Below, in pieces: positions 52,889-61,468 of a stretch of DNA of 64,000 nucleotides; the stretch's first letter is position 1; each line of letters opens with the position of its first letter. The notes under the pieces were generated by a model. It made no database searches. It had not been told where the DNA came from and saw only the letters and a program-made list of their open reading frames with translations. Source of the stretch: an uncultured Candidatus Actinomarinales bacterium. Lineage in GTDB: Bacteria; Actinomycetota; Acidimicrobiia; Actinomarinales; Actinomarinaceae. The position numbers and the translations under genes were made by a program. The stretch lies in the NCBI GenBank assembly GCA_943840565.1, contig CALSUY010000001.1, forward strand, positions 1 to 64,000, written 5' to 3'.

Positions 52889-54085
52889 ATGGATGATATT
52901 TTAAATACAGGAAATGTTCCTTATGTTTCAGAAGCTTCGGTCTCAGTTGAAATAGAAACTGAAGACATGACTCTAAACATTGGCCCACAACATCCCTCAA
53001 CACATGGTGTATTAAGACTGGTTGCCAAAGTAGATGGAGAAAAAATTTCAAGTGTCGAGCCTGTTCTAGGTTATATGCACAGAGGCTATGAAAAATTAGC
53101 TGAGGTCAGAACATATCCCCAAATTACAACACTTGTTAATAGAATTGATTGGGTATCAGGTTTTGCTAATGAGATACCTTTCATTGCTGCAACTGAAAAG
53201 CTAATGGAGATAGAAGCACCTGAAAGAGCAAAGCACATCAGGTTGATTCTCACAGAGATGGCAAGAATTGCTTCTCATTTTGTATTCAATGGAGCTTATG
53301 CATTAGAGATCGGGGCGTTAACTCCTATATTTTTAGCAATGGAGGATAGAGAAAGAATACTTGATTTAATAGAATCAGTAACAGGTGGTAGGTTTCATCC
53401 AAATTTTAATAGAATAGGTGGAGTAAAACCAGCAGCAGGTTCGGGCCCCACAACCAAAAAAAATGTACAAGATCTACCAGCAGGTTTCTATCAAGAAACT
53501 AGAGACGCAATGGAGAAGGTTCTAGAAGCTGTTGAGAGAATGGAAGATTTAGTTGGTGGCAACGAAGTCTTTAAGGCTAGGACTAAAGGAGTTGGGATAA
53601 TATCCAAAGAACTTGCTGAAGAATATGGAGTCTCTGGACCGATATTGAGAGCATCTGGAGTAAAGTTTGATTTAAGGACTCAAACCGATTTCTTACCGTA
53701 TGACAAATTTGAATACGAGATTCCTGTTGGAGAAAATGGAGATTGTTATGATCGTTGGTATGTTCGACTACTAGAGATGAGAGAGTCAGCTAAAATTATA
53801 CTTCAAGCTATTGACTCCATGCCAAGTGGACCCCTACAGACAAAAGTTCCAAAGGTTATAAAAGTACCTAAGGGACGATCTTATGTAAGGACAGAAAATC
53901 CAAAAGGTGAAATGGGATACTATGTAATTTCTGAGGGTGGTCTAGGTCCATACCGACTAAAAATTAGAACACCGTCCTTTAGTAATATTTCCATCCTCCC
54001 AGTACTGCTTGAAGGTCAATTGTTACCTGATCTGATTGCAATCATGGGCAGTCTAGATTTTGTTTTAGGGGATGTTGATAGATGA
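52889..54085 (+). CDS. nuoD: Complex I subunit D, second operon, with the MidA target arginine
   Basis: This 398-residue quinone-site subunit starts at ATG 52889, preceded by GGAAG; the frame is open from 52844, but that would overlap nuoC. The core begins LNIGPQHPSTHG and ends VLGDVDR. The sequence YMHRGYEKL places Arg65 (codon 53081-53083) exactly at human NDUFS2 Arg118 (Arg85 mature), the residue dimethylated by NDUFAF7. It also has GDCYDRW, as in mitochondrial proteins. No hydrogenase CxxC pairs. Confidence 0.95.
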   Translation: MDDILNTGNVPYVSEASVSVEIETEDMTLNIGPQHPSTHGVLRLVAKVDGEKISSVEPVLGYMHRGYEKLAEVRTYPQITTLVNRIDWVSGFANEIPFIAATEKLMEIEAPERAKHIRLILTEMARIASHFVFNGAYALEIGALTPIFLAMEDRERILDLIESVTGGRFHPNFNRIGGVKPAAGSGPTTKKNVQDLPAGFYQETRDAMEKVLEAVERMEDLVGGNEVFKARTKGVGIISKELAEEYGVSGPILRASGVKFDLRTQTDFLPYDKFEYEIPVGENGDCYDRWYVRLLEMRESAKIILQAIDSMPSGPLQTKVPKVIKVPKGRSYVRTENPKGEMGYYVISEGGLGPYRLKIRTPSFSNISILPVLLEGQLLPDLIAIMGSLDFVLGDVDR

Positions 54086-55062
54086 TTGATGGATCTCAGA
54101 TATTAGTAACTGCAGGTATCGTTTTAGCTTTTGCACTAAACGGAGCAGTAATATTTACAATTCTCGATGTTAAAGGAGCATCATGGATGCAAAGAAGACC
54201 GGGCCCCCTTCATGTTGGATTAAGAGGATTCATTTTTCCACTAGCTGAAATAATTAAATTTTTCCAAAAAGAAGACATCACACCGACTAATGTTGACGCT
54301 CCTGTCTTTAAATGGGCACCAGCTTATGTACTTGCATCAGTCTTCGGTTTATTCGTTGTTGTACCAATTAGCCCAACTTTAGTTGGGAGTGATTTAGATT
54401 TAGGAGTCTTCTATTTGCTAGCGATAAGTTCGCTATCAACACTAGGGGTTCTTACTGCAGGTTGGTCCTCAGCAAACAAGTACTCTTTAATGGGTGGAAT
54501 ACGTGCTGCAGGACAGTTAATTGCATATGAACTTCCATTAATTCTTGCAGTAGTTGGAGTTGTCATCCAGGCAGAAACCATGTCACTTGTTGGGATAGTT
54601 GAGAAACAAATAGAATTTGGACTTCCATTTGCACTTTCTGGCCAAGGTCTTGCCTTCCTAATTTTTATGATAGCTGCAACAGCTGAAATGATGAGAGTAC
54701 CATTCGATATGCCAATTGGTGAGTCCGAACTTGTTAGTGGATTTTTAACAGAATATTCTGGCGTAAGATTTTTAATATTTTATATTGCTGAATACATGAA
54801 CATGTTTGTATTATGTGCAGTTGCTTCCACATTATTTCTAGGTGGATATCATGTCCCACTTCTCCCACCTGAATGGGTCAACTTTTATGGACCAGTTGTC
54901 TTAATTACTAAAACAGTTTTGCTGGGCTTCATATTAGTTTTAGTGAGATGGTCATTTCCTAGATTCAGAGAAGATCAGCTACAAAACTTAGCATGGAAGG
55001 TTTTAATTCCGCTTTCTTTACTCAACATATTGATAACATCCATAATGAAAGTTGTATTTTAA
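54082..55062 (+). CDS. nuoH: Complex I subunit H, second operon
   Basis: This 326-residue, eight-helix subunit at the quinone entrance has WMQRRPGPLHVGLRG near residue 35 and the acidic quinone-channel segment RVPFDMPIGESELVSGF near residue 210. It overlaps nuoD by 4 bp and directly abuts nuoI. Confidence 0.95.
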   Translation: MIDGSQILVTAGIVLAFALNGAVIFTILDVKGASWMQRRPGPLHVGLRGFIFPLAEIIKFFQKEDITPTNVDAPVFKWAPAYVLASVFGLFVVVPISPTLVGSDLDLGVFYLLAISSLSTLGVLTAGWSSANKYSLMGGIRAAGQLIAYELPLILAVVGVVIQAETMSLVGIVEKQIEFGLPFALSGQGLAFLIFMIAATAEMMRVPFDMPIGESELVSGFLTEYSGVRFLIFYIAEYMNMFVLCAVASTLFLGGYHVPLLPPEWVNFYGPVVLITKTVLLGFILVLVRWSFPRFREDQLQNLAWKVLIPLSLLNILITSIMKVVF

Positions 55063-55548
55063 ATGAAAAAATTTAGACCTAAATTACCTGGCTTTTTGAC
55101 TGGAATGAAAATTCTTTTATTTAATATGTTCAAGACATTATCTCCACTAAGTCCAAATCCAAATGTTAATTACCCATTTGAAAAAGAAATTGTTGCACCC
55201 AGAGCAAGGGGAGTCATAGCACTTGATACAGATGCTTGCACTAGCTGCATGCTTTGTGCGAGACAATGCCCAGATTGGTGTATTTACATAGAAGGACATA
55301 AAGAATTACAACCCCCTGCAAAACCTGGTGGTAGGGAACGCAGTAGAGCAGTTCTTGACAGGTTCGATATTGACTATGCTCTCTGCATGTATTGCGGAAT
55401 TTGTGTTGAGGTATGTCCTTTTGATGCATTGTTTTGGACACCAGAGTACGAATATTCAGAATACAATATGGGGGATATGCTTCATGATAAAAATAGACTC
55501 GATCAATGGCTAAACACAGTTCCTGAAGTGGAAGGTTTAGAGAGTTAA
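55063..55548 (+). CDS. nuoI: Complex I subunit I, second operon
   Basis: This 161-residue ferredoxin-like subunit carries two [4Fe-4S] clusters: C59, C62, C65, C69 (CTSCMLCARQC) and C108, C111, C114, C118 (CMYCGICVEVC). Without NuoEFG this is the most exposed Fe-S subunit, and a likely entry point for electrons from ferredoxin. Starts immediately after nuoH. Confidence 0.95.
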   Translation: MKKFRPKLPGFLTGMKILLFNMFKTLSPLSPNPNVNYPFEKEIVAPRARGVIALDTDACTSCMLCARQCPDWCIYIEGHKELQPPAKPGGRERSRAVLDRFDIDYALCMYCGICVEVCPFDALFWTPEYEYSEYNMGDMLHDKNRLDQWLNTVPEVEGLES

Positions 55549-55549
55549 A

Positions 55550-56068
55550 ATGGAAGCACTGGACATCATCAGTTATTTTTTACTTTTAGGACTTTTATTA
55601 GTTTCTGTAAAAGTTGTCACAACTTCAAACGTTATTCATGCAGCAATATCTTTAGTTTTCACATTAGCTATAACAGCTGCAACTTTTTTACTACTGTCCG
55701 CGGAATTTGTTGCACTGGTGATAGTTCTTGTATACATAGGTGCTGTAATAGTTCTTTTCTTATTTGGAATAATGATCACTAGAGCGCCATTAGGTCAAAA
55801 TGCGGAACTAGATAATGATAAGAACAAAAGTTTAGCATTAGTTGTCTCTCTATCAATTTTTGTAATTTTTTCATATGTGATGTTTAACACATTCGATTCG
55901 CAAATTATTGTTACAACCGGAACCTCAACAGAATTACTGGGTGAGATTTTATTAAGCAGGTTTGTATTTCCTTTTGAAGTAGTCTCTTTCGTTTTACTAG
56001 CCGCTTTAATTGGTGGAATCACCTTGGCAAGGCAAGATAATGCCTTAGTTGACGAGAATCAAATATGA
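55550..56068 (+). CDS. nuoJ: Complex I subunit J, second operon
   Basis: This 172-residue, five-helix subunit has the conserved helix LVYIGAVIVLFLFGIMI near residue 62. One base separates it from nuoI, and it overlaps nuoK by 4 bp. Confidence 0.93.
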   Translation: MEALDIISYFLLLGLLLVSVKVVTTSNVIHAAISLVFTLAITAATFLLLSAEFVALVIVLVYIGAVIVLFLFGIMITRAPLGQNAELDNDKNKSLALVVSLSIFVIFSYVMFNTFDSQIIVTTGTSTELLGEILLSRFVFPFEVVSFVLLAALIGGITLARQDNALVDENQI

Positions 56069-56370
56069 GTGCTCAGCCTTTTTTAATTGCAGCAGCAGGA
56101 TTATTTTCAATTGGGATTTATGGAATTTTAGTTAGAAGGAATGTTGTTATGGTGTTGTTGTCTATCGAGTTAATCCTCAATGCTGTGAATATAAACTTTG
56201 TAGTCTTCAATGCAATGTTAGGAGATGCATTATTACAGGGTCAAATTTTTACTATTTTCATTATCACCATAGCCGCTGCTGAAGTAGGGATTGGTTTGGC
56301 GATTGTTTTAATGTTGTTTAGAAATAGAAAAACTGCAAATATTGATGAATTTGATTTGTTGAAATGGTAA
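56065..56370 (+). CDS. nuoK: Complex I subunit K, second operon
   Basis: This 101-residue, three-helix subunit has conserved glutamates in SIELILNAVNINF and AAAEVGIGLAIVLML. Overlaps nuoJ by 4 bp and nuoL by 7 bp. Confidence 0.94.
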   Translation: MSAQPFLIAAAGLFSIGIYGILVRRNVVMVLLSIELILNAVNINFVVFNAMLGDALLQGQIFTIFIITIAAAEVGIGLAIVLMLFRNRKTANIDEFDLLKW

Positions 56371-58382
56371 ATAGTAATTTAATCACCTTTCTAGCTGAAG
56401 GAAAAGTTACATACACTGATGGTGGAACTTTCGCTGAGTACACTTGGTTGATTGTTGTTCTCCCATTTATAGCTGCTCTTCTAATTACTTTCTTTGGAAA
56501 ATATCTACCACTTAAGGGTGCTGAAATTGCGCTTGCTACGATAGGTTTCATCTTTGCTTTCAGTTCATACCTACTCTATTTAAATGTGACAGAAGGAGTA
56601 GCTTCAGAATTTTTTATCAATGTGGGAAGCATTGGTTCATTTGATCTTGAATTTGGTTGGGTGGTAGACGGTCTTTCTATAATGATGTATTTTGTTGTAG
56701 GGACAGTGGCTAGTTTAGTTTTCATTTACGCCACAAATTATATGCAGGGAGAAGTCAGATATACTTTTTTCTTCACCTCTCTAACTTTGTTTGCTGGAAG
56801 TATGTTAGTTTTGGTTTCCTCACCAACATTATTACAACTTTTAATTGGTTGGGAGCTAGTAGGTGTTTGCTCCTATTTGTTAATTGGTCATTATTGGGAA
56901 AAGAAAGAAAACTCATCTGCTGCTATGAAGGCTTTTATAACCAACAAAATTGCAGATGTTGGATTAATGATTGGAATAATTGTGCTGGCGCTTTCTACAG
57001 GTACGATGAGAATAAGTGAAATTTTATATCAATCAACTCATGATTATGAGTCACTTAAATCAGTTGCCTATCTGGCTGGAGTTTTACTATTTATAGGGGC
57101 TATGGGTAAAAGTGCTCAGTTCCCGCTTCATGTCTGGCTACCTGATGCAATGGCAGGTCCAACACCAGTCTCAGCACTAATGCACGCAGCAACAATGGTC
57201 ACAGCAGGTGTTTATTTACTAGCAAGAATGTTTCCTTTTTATGAAGGTATGGCAAGCGAAGCATTGGACGTGGTCTTGCTGTTTGGAGTTATAACCCTTT
57301 TTGCAGCTGGAATGATAGCCATAGTTCAAGATGATCTCAAAAAAGTTCTCGCATATTCAACTGTCAGTCAGCTTGGTTATATGGTGGCTGCTATTGGATC
57401 TGGAGCCTATACAGCTGCATTATTTCACCTTTGGACACATGCTTTTTTTAAAGCCCTACTGTTTCTTGGTGCAGGATCAGTAATTCATGCCGTACATACA
57501 AACAGCATGAAAGAAATGGGTGGGCTCAAAAAAGAGATGCCCAGAACATATACAACATTTATTCTGGGAACAATTGCTCTTACAGGACTGCCCCCTCTTG
57601 CTGGCTTTTTCTCAAAAGACGAGATACTCGCCTCTTTAAATCACGGAGGATATAACACCTATTTTGCTATTGCTGTAGCAGGTGCTTTTATCACTGCTTT
57701 TTATATGACTAGAGCCGTGGTTCTGACATTCTTTGGGGAATATAGAGGTAATGGTCATCCACACGAGTCAGACTCTATGATGACGACACCTCTTATTGTA
57801 CTTGCAGGCTTCGCAGTAACTGCTGGGTGGGTAAACATTCCAGGAATATATACGGGCTTTACTGATTGGGTGACCACAAGGAAAAACCCTATAGTCGAGT
57901 ATCATCCTGAATCTTTTGACTACTTTGCATTAACAAGTGGCTTACTCGCCGGGCTAGCTGGTATTGGACTTGCTTACTATGTCTATCAAATTTTAGGTAG
58001 ACCAGAAGATGGAGATGAAAAGATTAAAGTTGAGCCAATATGGAATCTTCTTGAAAATAAATATTACTTAGATGATTTTTATTTCAAATACATCATAAAT
58101 CCAACTAAATCCACACTTGCAAATACTGTTGATAGATTTAACACAAATATTCTAGACAAAGCTGTGAATCTATTTGGAGTTGCTGCTATATTCCTTGGAA
58201 ATATCGTGTACAACAAATTTGACCAAGGGGGGATAGATAAAGCATTAAACATATCATCTTCATCTACTGACGCATTGGGTGCAAGAGTAAAACTTCTTCA
58301 GACTGGAAAAGCTCAACAGTATATTATGTATTTTTTAAGCGGAGTAATAGTAATTAGCTTATTAATTTTGTTAGTGTTATAG
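56364..58382 (+). CDS. nuoL: Complex I subunit L, second operon
   Basis: This 672-residue antiporter-like pump subunit is about 40 residues longer than the first copy, mainly in the C-terminal region around the lateral helix. Core motifs are GWELVGVCSYLLIGHYW, KSAQFPLHVWLPDAMAGPTP and HAFFKALLFLGAGSVIH. It ends 8 bp before the nuoM start. Confidence 0.94.
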   Translation: MVNSNLITFLAEGKVTYTDGGTFAEYTWLIVVLPFIAALLITFFGKYLPLKGAEIALATIGFIFAFSSYLLYLNVTEGVASEFFINVGSIGSFDLEFGWVVDGLSIMMYFVVGTVASLVFIYATNYMQGEVRYTFFFTSLTLFAGSMLVLVSSPTLLQLLIGWELVGVCSYLLIGHYWEKKENSSAAMKAFITNKIADVGLMIGIIVLALSTGTMRISEILYQSTHDYESLKSVAYLAGVLLFIGAMGKSAQFPLHVWLPDAMAGPTPVSALMHAATMVTAGVYLLARMFPFYEGMASEALDVVLLFGVITLFAAGMIAIVQDDLKKVLAYSTVSQLGYMVAAIGSGAYTAALFHLWTHAFFKALLFLGAGSVIHAVHTNSMKEMGGLKKEMPRTYTTFILGTIALTGLPPLAGFFSKDEILASLNHGGYNTYFAIAVAGAFITAFYMTRAVVLTFFGEYRGNGHPHESDSMMTTPLIVLAGFAVTAGWVNIPGIYTGFTDWVTTRKNPIVEYHPESFDYFALTSGLLAGLAGIGLAYYVYQILGRPEDGDEKIKVEPIWNLLENKYYLDDFYFKYIINPTKSTLANTVDRFNTNILDKAVNLFGVAAIFLGNIVYNKFDQGGIDKALNISSSSTDALGARVKLLQTGKAQQYIMYFLSGVIVISLLILLVL

Positions 58383-58390
58383 GAGGAAAA

Positions 58391-59980
58391 GTGGAAATAG
58401 TAACTAATAATTTTGAATTTTTAGAGAATGGACTGGGTATAACTTTGGTTGTATTCCTCCCTCTATTAAGTGCTTTAGTCGTTGCACTATTGCCAAAAAA
58501 ACAAGAGTTATTGATAAAGTTAACAGCACTTGGTTCTTCACTAATCACTTTCATATTAAGCGTAATTGTTGCTATTCAGTTTGATTACTCCAAAGCAGAA
58601 CAGTTTCAGTTGGGAAATAAACTTTCTTGGATAGAGGCAATAAATTCTAATTATGAAATTGGTATTGATGGCATATCCCTACCCATGCTGCTTCTTTCAA
58701 CCTTTATTACAGTATTAGCAATAATTTATTCCTTCGAGCATTTACCTGAGCCAAAAAGTCCAAAGGGAATGATGGCGCTTATTTTAATCTTAGAAACTGG
58801 AATGAATGGTACTTTCGTAGCTTTAGATTTAATACTCTTCTTTGTATTCTTTGAACTTGTCCTACTACCTATGTATTTCATGATTGGAATTTGGGGAGAT
58901 AAAACAATGAGGAGTGTTGCTGGTCTTAAAAATGAGGTTGAGACTCGCTTATATGCAAGTATTAAGTTTTTTGTTTTTACACTTTTCGGTTCTGCTTTTA
59001 TGCTGCTTGGATTTTTAGGACTTTATTTCAGAGGAGCCAAAACTTTCAGTATTCCTGAGTTAATAGAATTAGGAACAAGTGGGGCATTTACTGGAACTTT
59101 TGCAACACTCGTTTTTGCAGTTCTATTTCTGGGCTTCGCAGTTAAGGTTCCAATGTGGCCTCTCCATACTTGGCTTCCAGATGCTCATACGGCAGCACCA
59201 ACAGTTGGATCAGTATTACTTGCCGCAATACTTCTAAAATTAGGTTCCTATGGATTTGTAAGAATTGCTTTACCAATTTTACCTGAGCAAGCACAAGCTT
59301 GGGCACCAGCGATTGCAATACTGTCAGCTATTGGAATAATTTATGGTTCGTTAGCATGTCTAGCACAAACTGACCTCAAAAGGCTAATAGCTTTTTCATC
59401 AGTGGGTCACATGGGTTTTGTAATGCTAGGAATCTCCTCTTTGACATCTATTGGTATTAATGCTGCAATAATTGGCATGGTTGCACACGGTGTAATTACG
59501 GGTTTACTTTTCTTCTTATCTGGATCGATGGCTCACACTTATCACACCAGAGATATGGGAAGACTTGGTGGAAATATGAAACTTTTGCCCAAAACTGGTG
59601 GATTACTGGCATTTACAGCAATGGCCTCACTTGGACTACCTGGACTAGCAGGCTTCTGGGGAGAATTTATGGCTCTATTAGGAGCATACAATCCATTACC
59701 AGGACTAAATATCACAATATTCAGAACATCCATGGTTGCTGGGGCAATAGGTACAGTTCTGACTGCTGGCTATTTACTCTGGATGCTTCAAAGAGTTAAT
59801 TTAGGAGAGCCAAATGACGAATGGAAAGATAAAAAACTCCATGATGCGGATGCATACGAATTAGCAGCTTGGATACCCCTCGTTATTTTAACAATCTTAA
59901 TTGGAGTATTTCCTAAGTTAATTTTCGGATCTACAAATGATGCTGTAATCAGTTTGGTTACTAAAGCATTCGGAGGCTAA
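58391..59980 (+). CDS. nuoM: Complex I subunit M, second operon
   Basis: This 529-residue antiporter-like pump subunit has FFELVLLPMYFMIGIWGD near residue 155, VKVPMWPLHTWLPDAHTAAP near residue 253 and AFSSVGHMGFVMLG. The GTG start has a perfect AGGAGG site (58381-58386). Its last codons contain GGAGG, which appears to serve as the ribosome site for nuoN. Confidence 0.94.
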   Translation: MEIVTNNFEFLENGLGITLVVFLPLLSALVVALLPKKQELLIKLTALGSSLITFILSVIVAIQFDYSKAEQFQLGNKLSWIEAINSNYEIGIDGISLPMLLLSTFITVLAIIYSFEHLPEPKSPKGMMALILILETGMNGTFVALDLILFFVFFELVLLPMYFMIGIWGDKTMRSVAGLKNEVETRLYASIKFFVFTLFGSAFMLLGFLGLYFRGAKTFSIPELIELGTSGAFTGTFATLVFAVLFLGFAVKVPMWPLHTWLPDAHTAAPTVGSVLLAAILLKLGSYGFVRIALPILPEQAQAWAPAIAILSAIGIIYGSLACLAQTDLKRLIAFSSVGHMGFVMLGISSLTSIGINAAIIGMVAHGVITGLLFFLSGSMAHTYHTRDMGRLGGNMKLLPKTGGLLAFTAMASLGLPGLAGFWGEFMALLGAYNPLPGLNITIFRTSMVAGAIGTVLTAGYLLWMLQRVNLGEPNDEWKDKKLHDADAYELAAWIPLVILTILIGVFPKLIFGSTNDAVISLVTKAFGG

Positions 59981-59981
59981 T

Positions 59982-61463
59982 ATTTCCATTAATTACCTTG
60001 CAATTTCTAGTGAATTAATTGTTGTTTTTACAATTATAGCTACAATATTTTTCGATCTCATTTTGCCAAGAAGGTCAAAATTTTACATTGCATTAGTTGC
60101 ACTACTGGGATCATTGATTTCCTTCCTACCTCTAATTTTTCAGTGGGTAAATTACGAAAATCCAATAATCCTTTTTGAAGGAAGCTATGTTATTGATAAA
60201 TTTTCTATTATTTTAAAAGGCCTTTTTATCTTGGTGACCTATCTTACATTCCTGCTTTCAATTAACTTTATAGAAAGTGACAGATATTACCAGGGGGAGT
60301 ATTACTACCTACTATTAAGCTCACTACTCGGAGCGCTGGTTGTTACATCATCAAGAGATATGCTGACACTTTTTATTGGTATTGAATTAGCTTCTGCACC
60401 TATGTTTTTATTGTCTGGCTGGAAAAAAGGAGATCAAAAGTCTAACGAGGGAGCAATTAAATTTTTCTTGTTAGGAGTATTATCTGCATCACTCATTTTG
60501 TATGGATTCTCTTTACTTTACGGATTGACCGGAGAATTAATCTTTTCTGAAATTTCTAAAATCTTATTAGTAAACAATCTGTCAACATCACCAGCGGCGT
60601 TATTGAGCGTAATGTTAATACTGGCTGGTATAGGTTTTAAAATTTCGGTTGTCCCCTTTCATTCATGGGCACCAGACACATATGAGGGATCACCGCTTCC
60701 AGTAACAGCTTATTTATCAGTTAGTTCTAAAGCGACTGGTTTCGTAGCATTAATGATTATCCTTACAAAGGTCTTCCCAGATTCAGGTTCAAGTTGGGGT
60801 ATTGTATTGGTCTTTATTTCAGGTCTAACAATGTTCATCGGAAATTTATCTGCCCTTCAACAATCAAATCCAGTAAGGCTTTTAGCATATTCGTCAATAG
60901 CTCAAGCGGGATTTATTTTAGCTCCACTTGCAGTAGCTGGAATTTCAGGAGACTATGCTGATGGAATTTATGCCAGCGTCACTTATTTAATTATTTATGC
61001 ATTCATGAACTTGGGCGCATTTCTTGTCGTAAATGTTCTTATAAATACTAGTGGCAGTAACGATATCTATGAATGGGGAGGCCTAGCAAAACATCAACCA
61101 TTAACAGCTATTTTTGCAACTGTATTTTTCTTCTCACTTGCTGGAATACCACCACTAGGTGGTTGGTTTGCAAAGTTCGTTGTATTTAGAAGCTTGCTAA
61201 GTACCGGTGAAGTCTATGGAATAACGTTGGCGATTATTGGAGCGATTAATGCAGTCATTGGTCTTGTTTTCTACGCAAGAATTTCAAAAATAATTTGGAT
61301 GGATTCTCCATCTGAAAATATAACAATTAATACTAAACCTGTACTGTTGAGCCCCTTAAAAGTAGTTGGTTTCATAAGTCTAGTGATTACATTTCTTGCA
61401 GGAATTTTTCCAAATATTTTTTCAAATCTAGGTAATGCTTCGGCATTATTCTTTAATAGTTAA
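59982..61463 (+). CDS. nuoN: Complex I subunit N, second operon, with probable ATT start
   Basis: This antiporter-like pump subunit of about 493 residues has intact core motifs, including VVPFHSWAPDTYEGSPLP and AYSSIAQAGFILAP. The first ATG/GTG/TTG in frame (TTG 60063) would delete helix 1. The frame upstream encodes NYLAISSELIVV and FFDLILPRRSKF, exactly what NuoN N-termini look like, and reaches back to ATT 59982 or ATT 59988. GGAGG (59972-59976) sits 5 or 11 nt before these, just ahead of the nuoM stop. A non-canonical ATT start (or an ATG-to-ATT base change) is therefore inferred. Confidence 0.88.
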   Translation: MSINYLAISSELIVVFTIIATIFFDLILPRRSKFYIALVALLGSLISFLPLIFQWVNYENPIILFEGSYVIDKFSIILKGLFILVTYLTFLLSINFIESDRYYQGEYYYLLLSSLLGALVVTSSRDMLTLFIGIELASAPMFLLSGWKKGDQKSNEGAIKFFLLGVLSASLILYGFSLLYGLTGELIFSEISKILLVNNLSTSPAALLSVMLILAGIGFKISVVPFHSWAPDTYEGSPLPVTAYLSVSSKATGFVALMIILTKVFPDSGSSWGIVLVFISGLTMFIGNLSALQQSNPVRLLAYSSIAQAGFILAPLAVAGISGDYADGIYASVTYLIIYAFMNLGAFLVVNVLINTSGSNDIYEWGGLAKHQPLTAIFATVFFFSLAGIPPLGGWFAKFVVFRSLLSTGEVYGITLAIIGAINAVIGLVFYARISKIIWMDSPSENITINTKPVLLSPLKVVGFISLVITFLAGIFPNIFSNLGNASALFFNS

Positions 61464-61468
61464 TAAGG

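Noticed and set aside
51496-59980. Second nuo cluster as a group 4 [NiFe] hydrogenase or Mrp antiporter
   Set aside because: NuoD lacks the N- and C-terminal CxxC pairs that bind the [NiFe] site, and all eleven complex I subunits including NuoA, NuoJ and NuoK are present in nuo order.
60063-61463. TTG 60063 as the start of nuoN in the second operon
   Set aside because: It would remove the first transmembrane helix, and the upstream in-frame sequence is a typical NuoN N-terminus with a ribosome site.
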